Below, one piece after another: positions 1 to 6,664 of a stretch of 27,438 nucleotides of DNA (within the stretch, counting starts at the first letter, position 1; each line of letters starts with the position of its first letter). A program made the translations under genes and the position numbers. The DNA lies in NCBI GenBank assembly GCA_900765525.1, contig CAAFRY010000238.1, forward strand, positions 1 to 27,438, read 5' to 3'. A model generated the notes under the pieces. It was not told the DNA's origin. It made no database searches and saw nothing but the letters and a program-made list of their open reading frames with translations. This DNA is from an uncultured Blautia sp. (GTDB taxonomy: Bacteria; Bacillota; Clostridia; Lachnospirales; Lachnospiraceae).

Positions 1-100
1 GCCACCGCTACGCCTCATTCCTCCGCCTTGCAGAATGAAAATTCATTCTACGTCATTATGCTGAAAATGAACGTGCCAGTACACTAGGATGAACTGTTAC
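1..100. repeat. Partial interspersed repeat, right end
   Basis: The last ~23 bases (about 78-100, AGTACACTAGG then TGAACTGTTAC) match, with one difference, the right end of the complete element at 9650-9777. The interior is different but also palindromic: AGAATGAA-AA-TTCATTCT at about 32-49 is a perfect inverted repeat. The left end is not in the window, so length and target duplication cannot be judged. It is probably a diverged relative of the same mobile-element family, lying just upstream of the promoter of the next gene. Confidence 0.55.
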
Positions 101-128
101 ACAAGCCCTGCAATTTTTCCGGACTTCG

Positions 129-157
129 TTGACAAAGAGCGGGAGCCATGGTATGGT
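129..157 (+). promoter_or_regulatory. Sigma-A type promoter for the 227 lipoprotein gene
   Basis: TTGACA (129-134) is a perfect -35 box, followed after 17 bases by TATGGT (152-157), which matches four of six -10 positions. Transcription would start near 164 and give a leader of about 60 bases before the lipoprotein start at 227. Confidence 0.55.
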
Positions 158-226
158 GTTCATAAAAATAAGATATTTTCAAATTGTGATAAATGGGATA
201 GTACCAAAGAAAGACAGGATAAGAAT

Positions 227-778
227 ATGAAGAAAAACATAAGGAAAAAGGCGTGTATCTGCCTGGGGCTTTTCTGTCTGTGTCTGAGCGGGCTGACATC
301 CTGCTCCTTAAAGGATAGCGACAATCAGACCCTGGAAAGAGGTGTGCTGAAGGTTGGCATGGATTTAGATATAGAGCCCTTGTGCTACTTGTCAGAGGAA
401 ACCAGCAAGCCGGAGGGGTTTGACGTGGAGCTGGCCCAAGCCCTGGCAGAGGGACTGGACCTGGAGCTGGAGATTATAGATACCTCCCAGGAAAATCTTT
501 TGAAATCTCTGGACGGAGACCTGTATGACTGTGTGATTTCAGGGGTGGGACTTTCAGATTGGAATGAGATTCATTATTCCCACACAGAAGTCTATGCAGA
601 GGCAGAGGCTGTGAAGGACCAAATCAGCATGGAACTGACGGATACCAGTCTGGCGGTTTTTACCAAAAAGGGCAGTTCCCTGAGGGATAAATTGAACCAG
701 GAATTAGAACAATTGAAAAAAGACGGGACTTTGACAGAAATTTCCCAGAAGTATTTTGGAGAGGATATTACCGGCTGA
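227..778 (+). CDS. Truncated-type (single-lobe) SBP_bac_3 lipoprotein
   Basis: A 183-residue secreted lipoprotein related to family 3 solute-binding proteins of polar amino-acid ABC importers. Residues 1-25 form a signal peptide with lipobox LTSC (Cys26). Residues 38-125 match the family N-terminal lobe (LKVGMDLDIEP, then EGFDVELAQALAEGL, then DCVISGVGLSDW). The sequence then jumps at about 126-140 directly to the family C-terminal segment (SLAVFTKKGSSLRDKLNQ, GTLTEISQKYFGE). The roughly 80-90 residues that form lobe II in normal 240-280-residue members are absent, yet the frame is open. The start at 227 is chosen because the signal peptide begins there; an open frame runs upstream to 89 without signal features. 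No permease or ATPase gene is adjacent. Classical ligand closure between two lobes seems impossible, so it may be a degenerate gene or a binding protein with a new role. Family call is firm, function is not. Confidence 0.8.
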   Translation: MKKNIRKKACICLGLFCLCLSGLTSCSLKDSDNQTLERGVLKVGMDLDIEPLCYLSEETSKPEGFDVELAQALAEGLDLELEIIDTSQENLLKSLDGDLYDCVISGVGLSDWNEIHYSHTEVYAEAEAVKDQISMELTDTSLAVFTKKGSSLRDKLNQELEQLKKDGTLTEISQKYFGEDITG

Positions 779-819
779 AAAAAAGCAAGTTATTTTAAAA
801 AAAATGACTTGCTTTTTTT
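779..819 (+). terminator. Rho-independent terminator
   Basis: An A-rich left arm containing GCAAGT pairs with ACTTGC followed by seven T. Adjacent A/T bases extend the stem to about 18 pairs around a four-A loop. It starts directly after the stop codon of the lipoprotein gene. Confidence 0.85.
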
Positions 820-844
820 CATGGATAATGGTAGCATAAATATA

Positions 845-863
845 TAGTTTAATGCCTAAACTA
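845..863. promoter_or_regulatory. Candidate XylR/ROK-type operator
   Basis: TAGTTTA-atgcc-TAAACTA is a perfect 7-bp inverted repeat with a 5-bp centre. It lies between an AT-rich promoter zone and the AAGGAGG ribosome site (867-873) of the first gene of the isomerase/xylulokinase operon. The arms resemble the TTAGTTT...AAACTAA half-sites known for XylR (ROK family) in Firmicutes. No XylR gene lies in the window, so the assignment rests on motif similarity and the sugar-kinase context. Confidence 0.5.
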
Positions 864-883
864 ATTAAGGAGGTAAAGCCCCG

Positions 884-1501
884 ATGGAAATTTTGAAGGT
901 AACAGACAAAGCCTTCCAGGCCTATGGAAAGGTCATCCATGGAATTGATGTTGCAGACTTGCTGGAGGCTTTGAAGGAAACTCCCCAGCCGGACGATGTA
1001 GTCTATGTGGCATCAGATGAGAAGCTGGAGGCCTGTCCCTGCGTGGAGAAAATCGGCTACAGCCTGTACGGAGGAATGCCCATACAGGTGGGATACTGCA
1101 ACGGCAGCAACGTGCTTTTAAACGCTGTTGAGTATCACAGAGATTCTGAGGTGAATGTGGCTCAGACCGACATGATTCTTATCCTGGGAAAAGAACAGGA
1201 TATTGAGGAAGACGGTACATATGACACTGGGAAGATGGAAGCGTTCCTGGTTCCGGCAGGCACTGTTGTTGAAGTGTATGCCACAACGCTTCACTATGCA
1301 CCCTGCAATGTAAACGGAAATAAATTCCGGGCAGCAGTAATCCTTCCAAAAGGGACGAACACCGAAGCGCCGGTGCCCCAGAGTAATACAGCCGAAGATA
1401 AGCTGCTGTTTGCCAGAAATAAATGGCTCATTGCTCATGAAGAAGGAAAAGTAGAAGGTGCTTTTGTAGGATTAAAAGGAAAAAATCTGTCTGTAGAATA
1501 G
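884..1501 (+). CDS. DUF4867 family protein of a sugar operon
   Basis: A 205-residue soluble protein that I recognise as DUF4867, a family usually encoded beside fucose/arabinose-type isomerases and xylulokinases in Lachnospiraceae. The middle (about 55-155) has the alternating beta-strand, Gly/Pro-rich pattern of a cupin-like barrel, including YGGMPIQVGYCNG, VAQTDMILILG and FLVPAGTVVEVYATTLHYAPC. The His of TLHYAPC and the preceding Glu are plausible metal ligands, by inference. There is no signal peptide. AAGGAGG lies 10 bases upstream of the start. The isomerase gene follows after 22 bases, so co-transcription is expected. A role in handling the same sugar (mutarotation, lyase or isomerase partner) is likely from context, but no reaction is established from the sequence. 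Confidence 0.75.
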   Translation: MEILKVTDKAFQAYGKVIHGIDVADLLEALKETPQPDDVVYVASDEKLEACPCVEKIGYSLYGGMPIQVGYCNGSNVLLNAVEYHRDSEVNVAQTDMILILGKEQDIEEDGTYDTGKMEAFLVPAGTVVEVYATTLHYAPCNVNGNKFRAAVILPKGTNTEAPVPQSNTAEDKLLFARNKWLIAHEEGKVEGAFVGLKGKNLSVE

Positions 1502-1523
1502 ACAGTATAGGAGGTAGAAAAAA

Positions 1524-2990
1524 ATGAATTTACAGAACATGCCAGAAGTAAAAATGGGTATCGTGGCCGTAAGCCGTGACTGTTTCCCAATGACTCTGTC
1601 TGAGAACAGAAGAAAAGCAGTAGTAGCTGCTTACAAAGGAGAAATTTATGAATGTCCAACCGTAGTAGAAAGCGAAGTAGACATGCAGAAAGCTTTAAAA
1701 GAGCTGAGAGAAGCCGGATGTAACGCACTGGTTGTATATCTTGGAAACTTCGGCCCGGAGACTGCAGAGACTCTGTTAGTAAAATATTTCCACGGTCCAT
1801 GTATGGTAGTGGCAGCAGCAGAGGAAGGCGACCTGGTACAGGGAAGAGGAGATGCATACTGCGGTATGTTAAATGCCAGCTACAACCTGAAGCTGCGTAA
1901 CTTAAAAGCCTATATTCCGGAATATCCTGTTGGCACAGCTGAAGAAGTGGCAGGTATGATTGAAGAATTTATTCCTATCGCAAGAGCTGTTGTGGGACTG
2001 AAAAACCTGAAGGTTATCAGCTTCGGTCCTCGTCCTCAGGACTTCCTGGCCTGCAATGCGCCTATCAAGAGATTGTATGACCTGGGAATCGAGATTGAAG
2101 AAAACTCTGAGCTGGACCTTTTCGAGTCCTTTAAAAACCATGAAGGAGACCCACGTATTCCTGAGGTGGCAAAGGATATGGAGAAAGAGCTGGGCGAAGG
2201 CAATATGAAACCGGAAATCCTGCCGAAACTGGCTCAGTATGAAATTACTCTGCTGGATTGGGTAGAGGCTCACAAAGGCTCCAGAAAATATGTGACTCTG
2301 ACTACAAAATGCTGGCCTGCATTCCAGACACAGTTTGGCTTTGTTCCCTGCTATGTAAACAGCCGTCTTACAGGAAGAGGAATCCCTGTATCCTGTGAAG
2401 TTGACATCTGGGGTACTGTAAGCGAGTATATCGGTACAGTAATCAGCCAGGATGCTGTAACCCTGCTGGATATTAACAATACTGTTCCGTCTCACATTTA
2501 TGACAATGAAATCAAAGGTAAATATGATTATACATTAAAAGATACCTTCATGGGCTTCCACTGCGGAAATACAACTTCCGGAAAACTGTCTTCCTGCACC
2601 ATGAAATATCAGATGATTATGGCAAGAAATCTGCCGGAAGAAGTAACTCAGGGAACTCTGGAAGGAGATATTGTACCGGGAGACATCACCTTCTACCGTC
2701 TCCAGAGCACTTCCGACTGCAAGGTTCGTGCTTATATTGCACACGGCGAAGTTCTTCCTGTAGCTACACAGAGCTTTGGCGGCATCGGTATTTTCGCTAT
2801 TCCGGAAATGGGACGCTTCTACCGCCATGTACTGGTAGAGAAAAATTATCCTCACCACGGAGCCGTTGCTTTCGGACACTATGGAAAAGCATTATATGAA
2901 GTATTCAAATACATTGGTGTGGAAGTAGACGAAATCAACTACAACCAGCCAAAGGGTGTTCTGTATCCTACAGAGAATCCATTTGCATAA
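1524..2990 (+). CDS. L-fucose/L-arabinose isomerase family protein
   Basis: A 488-residue cytoplasmic aldose-ketose isomerase of the FucI/AraA superfamily. Glu292 (in CEVDIWG) and Asp316 (in LLDINN) are 24 residues apart, the same spacing as the Mn-binding Glu337 and Asp361 of E. coli FucI. A late His (HHGAVAFGH, about 444-452) could be the third ligand. The protein is shorter than FucI (about 590) and near AraA length (about 500). An AGGAGGT ribosome site precedes the start. Codon choice is strongly biased, suggesting high expression. Its product should feed the xylulokinase encoded next, so D-xylulose or a related ketose is the likely product. No epimerase or aldolase is present in the cluster. 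The exact sugar cannot be read from sequence. Confidence 0.88.
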   Translation: MNLQNMPEVKMGIVAVSRDCFPMTLSENRRKAVVAAYKGEIYECPTVVESEVDMQKALKELREAGCNALVVYLGNFGPETAETLLVKYFHGPCMVVAAAEEGDLVQGRGDAYCGMLNASYNLKLRNLKAYIPEYPVGTAEEVAGMIEEFIPIARAVVGLKNLKVISFGPRPQDFLACNAPIKRLYDLGIEIEENSELDLFESFKNHEGDPRIPEVAKDMEKELGEGNMKPEILPKLAQYEITLLDWVEAHKGSRKYVTLTTKCWPAFQTQFGFVPCYVNSRLTGRGIPVSCEVDIWGTVSEYIGTVISQDAVTLLDINNTVPSHIYDNEIKGKYDYTLKDTFMGFHCGNTTSGKLSSCTMKYQMIMARNLPEEVTQGTLEGDIVPGDITFYRLQSTSDCKVRAYIAHGEVLPVATQSFGGIGIFAIPEMGRFYRHVLVEKNYPHHGAVAFGHYGKALYEVFKYIGVEVDEINYNQPKGVLYPTENPFA

Positions 2991-3012
2991 GACTGAAAAG
3001 CATGAAATATCC

Positions 3013-3039
3013 GGGGCTGCCGTATTTTGCGGCAGTCCC
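3013..3039 (+). other. Intercistronic hairpin between isomerase and kinase
   Basis: GGGGCTGCCG and CGGCAGTCCC form a 10-bp stem (one G-U) with a 7-base loop. No T run follows; the next bases lead into the AAGGAG ribosome site of xylB. It is therefore more likely an mRNA-stabilising or processing hairpin that sets a high isomerase-to-kinase ratio than a full terminator. Confidence 0.6.
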
Positions 3040-3060
3040 ATTCAGTAAAGGAGAGAATAT

Positions 3061-4530
3061 ATGTTATACATTGGTGTAGATTTAGGAACCTCTGCCGTAA
3101 AGCTTCTGCTTATGGACGGAGAAGGAAAAATTCAGAAAATCGTATCCAGAGAGTATCCTCTTTCCTTCCCTCATCCCGGCTGGTCTGAGCAGAACCCGGA
3201 AGACTGGTGGGAGCAGAGCCTGGAAGGAATCAAAGAACTGACAGCAGAATGCGACAAGAGCCAGGTGGCCGGCATCAGCTTCGGCGGACAGATGCATGGT
3301 CTGGTAATTCTGGACGAAAAGGATAAGGTGATTCGTCCGGCTATCCTCTGGAATGACGGAAGAACGGGAAAAGAGACGGACTATCTGAACCAGGTAATCG
3401 GCAAGGACAAGCTGTCCCAGTATACGGCAAACATTGCTTTTGCAGGCTTTACCGCACCGAAGATTCTCTGGGTAAAGGAAAACGAGCCGGAGAACTTTAA
3501 GAAAATCAAAAAAATTATGCTGCCAAAGGATTACCTGGCTTATATGCTGTCCGGAACCCATTGCTGTGATATGTCAGACGCTTCCGGCATGCTTCTGCTG
3601 GATGTAAAGAACCGCTGCTGGTCCAAGGAAATGCTGGACATCTGCGGCGTGACAGAAGAGCAGATGCCTAAGCTTTTTGAAAGCTATGAGACCGTAGGAA
3701 CCTTAAAGCCAGAGCTGGCACAGGAGCTGGGAATCCCTGCTTCCTGCAAGATTGTAGCGGGAGCCGGAGACAATGCGGCGGCAGCCGTGGGAACAGGAAC
3801 CGTAGGAGACGGCATGTGCAATATTTCCCTGGGAACCAGCGGAACCATTTTCATCTCCAGCAAAGACTTTGGGGTGGACCCTAACAATGCCCTTCACGCT
3901 TTCGCTCATGCAGACGGTCATTATCATTTAATGGGCTGTATGTTAAGCGCAGCTTCCTGTAATAAATGGTGGATGGATGAGATTATCGGCACTAAGGACT
4001 ATGCAGGAGAGCAGGCCAAGATTGAAAAGCTGGGTGAGAACAATGTCTTCTTCCTGCCTTATTTAATGGGAGAGCGTTCTCCTCACAATAATCCTAATGC
4101 CAGAGGAACCTTTATCGGCCTTACTATGGACAGCACCAGGGCAGACATGACCCAGGCGGTTCTGGAAGGCGTAGCCTTTGCTATCCGTGATTCCTTTGAG
4201 GTGGCAAAATCCCTGGGGATTAAGATTGAAAGAACCAAAATCTGCGGCGGCGGCGCTAAGAGCCCTCTTTGGAAAAAGATGATTGCCAATATCCTGAATA
4301 TTAAGGTGGATGTAATTGAGTCCGAAGAAGGACCGGCCCTGGGCGGCGCTATGCTGGCGGCAGTAGCTAACGGCGAATTTGCTTCTGTAGAGGAAGCGGC
4401 TGCTAAGATTGTAAAGGTGATTGATACCGTAGAGCCGGAACCGGAGCTGGCGGCTAAATACGAAGAACGTTATCAGAAATTCGTAAAAATTTATCCTACA
4501 GTGAAGGAATTGTTCCAGGAGATTATTTAA
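3061..4530 (+). CDS. xylB: Xylulokinase (FGGY family)
   Basis: A 489-residue sugar kinase that phosphorylates D-xylulose with ATP to xylulose 5-phosphate, feeding the pentose phosphate pathway. The N-terminal FGGY motif YIGVDLGTSAVK (3-14), the substrate motif GQMHG (76-80), ILWNDGR (96-101) and catalytic Asp237 in GAGDNAAAAVGTG match XylB; the Asp corresponds to Asp233 of E. coli. The second lobe has LGTSGT (257-262) and CGGGAKSPLW. Length is typical. AAGGAG lies 7 bases before the start. It follows the isomerase gene by 70 bases and ends the operon before a strong terminator. The QMHG form favours xylulose over ribulose, glycerol or fuculose. Confidence 0.93.
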   Translation: MLYIGVDLGTSAVKLLLMDGEGKIQKIVSREYPLSFPHPGWSEQNPEDWWEQSLEGIKELTAECDKSQVAGISFGGQMHGLVILDEKDKVIRPAILWNDGRTGKETDYLNQVIGKDKLSQYTANIAFAGFTAPKILWVKENEPENFKKIKKIMLPKDYLAYMLSGTHCCDMSDASGMLLLDVKNRCWSKEMLDICGVTEEQMPKLFESYETVGTLKPELAQELGIPASCKIVAGAGDNAAAAVGTGTVGDGMCNISLGTSGTIFISSKDFGVDPNNALHAFAHADGHYHLMGCMLSAASCNKWWMDEIIGTKDYAGEQAKIEKLGENNVFFLPYLMGERSPHNNPNARGTFIGLTMDSTRADMTQAVLEGVAFAIRDSFEVAKSLGIKIERTKICGGGAKSPLWKKMIANILNIKVDVIESEEGPALGGAMLAAVANGEFASVEEAAAKIVKVIDTVEPEPELAAKYEERYQKFVKIYPTVKELFQEII

Positions 4531-4545
4531 GAGAAAATTTAGGGG

Positions 4546-4603
4546 AAAAAGGCTGTCTGAGAACCCGGAAGGTTAAAAAGGGTTTTCCCGGACAGCCCTT
4601 TTT
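4546..4603 (+). terminator. Terminator of the xylulokinase operon
   Basis: AGGCTGTC and GACAGCCC form the outer stem, continued inward by GA/AACCC against GGGTTTTCCC, with T5 after the stem and more T-rich sequence to about 4612. It separates the sugar operon from the PHP gene, which has its own promoter. Confidence 0.8.
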
Positions 4604-4628
4604 CGCTTTTTTAGTGTTTCCTGCAGAC

Positions 4629-4657
4629 TTGTTCTTAGAAGAAAAAGGTATTAAAAT
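4629..4657 (+). promoter_or_regulatory. Promoter for the PHP phosphatase gene
   Basis: TTGTTC (4629-4634), a 17-base spacer, then TAAAAT (4652-4657). Four of six and five of six consensus matches lie about 50 bases upstream of the start and just after the preceding terminator. Confidence 0.55.
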
Positions 4658-4704
4658 AGAGAAAAACAAATAAGACAAGAGAACAAGAACAGAGAGGAAA
4701 TAAG

Positions 4705-5427
4705 ATGAAATATATTTTAGATGTTCACACCCATACCATAGCCAGCGGACATGCCTATAATACCATGCGGGAAATGGCAAAAGCAGCCAGTGAAAAGGGA
4801 TTAGAGCTTTTAGGAATTACGGAGCATTCCATGAGTATGCCCGGTACCTGCCAGCTTTTTTATTTTGAAAATCTGAAGATGGTGGAACGGGAGATGTATG
4901 GCGTGGAACTGCTTTTGGGAGCGGAGCTGAATATTATGGATTACAGAGGACGGGTGGATATGGAGGAAAAAACCCTGAAAACCATGGATATAACCATTGC
5001 CAGTATGCACATTCCCTGTATCAAGCCGGGAACCAGAGAGGAAAACACCAACGCCTATCTGGAAGTCATGAAAAATCCCTATATTAACATCATCGGGCAT
5101 CCTGATGACGCCAGGTATGAGGTGGATTATCTGGCCTTGGTCCAGGGGGCCAGGGAACATGGTATATTGCTGGAAGTAAATAACAATTCCCTTGACCCAC
5201 GCTGTACCCGTATGGGAGGAGAAGAGAATATCAGGACCATGCTGAAATACTGCCGGGAATATCAGGTTCCTGTGGTGGTAAACAGTGATGCCCATACAGA
5301 CACATTGGTGGGAAATCACTGCTATGGAGAGAAAATCATAGAAGACATGGGCTTTCCCCAGGAGCTGGTGGTCAATGGAAGTGTCCAAGAATTAAAAAAA
5401 TATGTAAACAAGTTTAAGAATTTATAA
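4705..5427 (+). CDS. PHP-domain phosphatase, YcdX type
   Basis: A 240-residue cytoplasmic metal-dependent phosphoesterase. All nine ligands of the YcdX trinuclear zinc site appear at matching spacing: His8, His10, His16, His41, Glu74, His102, His132, Asp195 and His197. These lie in VHTHT, ITEHS, GAELN, ASMH, IGHPDD and NSDAH. YcdX-type proteins hydrolyse small phosphate esters, but the natural substrate is generally unknown. The length equals that of E. coli YcdX. A purine-rich AGAGAGG site precedes the start. The gene stands alone between its own promoter and the YerC promoter region. Confidence 0.9.
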   Translation: MKYILDVHTHTIASGHAYNTMREMAKAASEKGLELLGITEHSMSMPGTCQLFYFENLKMVEREMYGVELLLGAELNIMDYRGRVDMEEKTLKTMDITIASMHIPCIKPGTREENTNAYLEVMKNPYINIIGHPDDARYEVDYLALVQGAREHGILLEVNNNSLDPRCTRMGGEENIRTMLKYCREYQVPVVVNSDAHTDTLVGNHCYGEKIIEDMGFPQELVVNGSVQELKKYVNKFKNL

Positions 5428-5466
5428 AAAGTTTATATTTTATTGAGGAAAAGTGAAGCTCCATTC

Positions 5467-5495
5467 TTTACTTTAAAAATTTACTGTGCTAATAT
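5467..5495 (+). promoter_or_regulatory. Promoter for the YerC-like regulator
   Basis: TTTACT (5467-5472), 17 bases, TAATAT (5490-5495). The implied leader is about 90 bases long and ends with AAAGGAG eight bases before the start at 5592. Confidence 0.5.
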
Positions 5496-5591
5496 ATATA
5501 AAGGTGATGGGAGATATAACCGATAAAGCGTTAATGCAGAAAAGGAGTAAAGCCCATCATAGGGTGCTTATTAAACAAAGGAGATATTAGT

Positions 5592-5888
5592 ATGAGTAAA
5601 AAAATCCATACTGAGGCAGTAGATTCCCTGTTTGATGCTGTCCTTAGTTTAGAGAACAGAGAAGAGTGCTATCGCTTTTTTGAGGATGTATGCACGGTAA
5701 ATGAAATTTTATCTCTCTCCCAGAGATTCGAGGTTGCAAAAATGCTGAAGGAGAAGAGAACATATCTGGAAATTTCAGAAAAAACAGGGGCTTCCACAGC
5801 CACCATCAGCCGGGTAAACCGGAGTCTGAATTATGGAAATGATGGCTATGAGATGGTGTTTGAAAGAATCGGGGAAGAAAAAAAATAG
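5592..5888 (+). CDS. YerC/YecD family TrpR-like DNA-binding protein
   Basis: A 98-residue protein of the TrpR superfamily. The conserved part NEILSLSQRFEVAKML (about 37-52) is followed by the helix-turn-helix TYLEISEKTGASTATISRVN (about 57-76), which gives the family's typical recognition helix. Length is normal for the YerC group. TrpR itself binds tryptophan, but YerC proteins lack a proven ligand. AAAGGAG is well placed. The stop codon follows directly on a run of eight A, and an open -1 frame continues to 6250, which is described separately. The family assignment is strong; the regulon is unknown. Confidence 0.9.
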   Translation: MSKKIHTEAVDSLFDAVLSLENREECYRFFEDVCTVNEILSLSQRFEVAKMLKEKRTYLEISEKTGASTATISRVNRSLNYGNDGYEMVFERIGEEKK

Positions 5889-6250
5889 TATATACGAAGA
5901 AAATAGAACATAGCTATGAAGAAGAATACCGCTGGGGTTATAGGAACCTGGGCGGTATTATCTTTGTATCCGGGATAAATACTGCCCGGACGGCCGATGA
6001 GGAAGCAGAGAAAATGGGCTGGTACGGAAATTATGTATCGGTGAGTATGGAGCGTACCCTGGTTCTCTACGGAGAAGAGAAGACTCTGATACCGGGAACC
6101 ATACCGGAATTTATCCTGAATGCTTCTATGGGAATGTGGCATTTTGAGAAGGACCGGGAGGAAATCGCAAAAGCCTGTACGGAAGGCCAGGAACTGGCGG
6201 AAAAGATTATGAGGGAACATCCCAACATCCTTTCGTCCCTTTGCAAGTAG
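5885..6250 (+). CDS. Unrecognised open frame without an upstream start codon
   Basis: The frame is open from 5864 to the stop at 6248-6250, and its codons look coding (good third-position bias, no stops). Its first ATG is at 6014, which would give a 78-residue protein starting MGWYGNY. However, the sequence before it (EEEYRWGYRNLGGIIFVSG, ARTADEEAEK) also looks like protein. No ATG, GTG or TTG begins this longer stretch. The frame is -1 relative to the YerC gene and joins it at the A8 run (5878-5885), which would give a fused product of about 219 residues. Alternatives are internal start at 6014 (GAGGAAG lies upstream), a decayed gene that lost its start, or a homopolymer sequencing error. 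I recognise no family. Confidence 0.45.
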   Translation: MVYTKKIEHSYEEEYRWGYRNLGGIIFVSGINTARTADEEAEKMGWYGNYVSVSMERTLVLYGEEKTLIPGTIPEFILNASMGMWHFEKDREEIAKACTEGQELAEKIMREHPNILSSLCK

Positions 6251-6316
6251 TTTTCGAGGGATATTCATAGGGGAAGAGAGACGCCTGTGTTATTCAGAAT
6301 AAAATAGCAAGGGAAA

Positions 6317-6376
6317 GAGGCTGTCCCATTACATATTTATGCAGACTGAGCAAATGATATGTAATGGGGCAGCCTC
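6317..6376. terminator. Long 20-bp hairpin, probably bidirectional terminator
   Basis: GAGGCTGTCCCATTACATAT (6317-6336) pairs with 6357-6376 over 20 positions with one G-U pair, around a 20-base loop. TATTTC follows on plus and TTTCCC on minus. It closes the YerC region and may also end the small minus-strand frame at 6428-6544. Confidence 0.75.
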
Positions 6377-6427
6377 TATTTCAAGGAAGTGTTGTGTATG
6401 TATAGGATTTAATGGCAGTTGTATTTT

Positions 6428-6544
6428 TTACTTTTCGTTGTAGTAAGGGATATTTTCTACATCCAGTTTATTGTTTGGATTCTCGTTATAGTATGGGAAG
6501 CGGCTTACGTCAGCATGAATCTTAATCTTATTTAAAGCAAACAT
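6428..6544 (-). CDS. 38-residue open frame, possible gene remnant
   Basis: Reading the minus strand from ATG (6544-6542) to TAA (6430-6428) gives MFALNKIKIHADV followed by SRFPYYNENPNNKLDVENIP and YYNEK. The double PYYNE repeat and balanced codons suggest real coding sequence, perhaps the surviving C-terminus of a larger protein. The frame is closed immediately upstream by TGA and no ribosome site is visible. I do not recognise the family. It lies in a 414-base stretch (6251-6664) that otherwise holds a hairpin, two direct repeats and a promoter. Confidence 0.3.
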   Translation of the reverse strand: MFALNKIKIHADVSRFPYYNENPNNKLDVENIPYYNEK

Positions 6545-6589
6545 GAATTTTCACATTTGATAGGTGAATAAAACATGAATTTTCACATT
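6539..6589. repeat. Two perfect 19-bp direct repeats (operator candidate)
   Basis: AAACATGAATTTTCACATT occurs at 6539-6557 and 6571-6589, a 32-base period (three helical turns). The second copy ends seven bases before the -35 box of the promoter for the AlbA_2 gene. Same-face spacing of identical sites beside a promoter is typical of a regulator-binding region; autoregulation by the downstream winged-helix protein is a reasonable inference. Confidence 0.65.
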
Positions 6590-6595
6590 AAACTA

Positions 6596-6623
6596 TTGAA
6601 AAAAGTGAAAAATCGAGTATAAT
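6596..6623 (+). promoter_or_regulatory. Promoter of the AlbA_2 gene
   Basis: TTGAAA (6596-6601), a 16-base spacer and a perfect TATAAT (6618-6623). A start near 6630 would give a short leader ending in AGGAGGG (6651-6657), seven bases before the ATG at 6665. Confidence 0.75.
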
Positions 6624-6664
6624 ATAGGGCAGCAACAGGTGAACTGTTAGAGGAGGGACAATGT

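Noticed and set aside
6539..6589. Two 19-bp repeats considered as a CRISPR remnant
   Set aside because: Only two units with a 13-base gap, no cas genes and a position beside a promoter fit an operator, not a CRISPR array.
6638..6650. GGTGAACTGTTAG similar to the MITE end
   Set aside because: It lacks a partner end and a target duplication, and sits in the leader of the AlbA_2 gene. The match is short enough to be chance.
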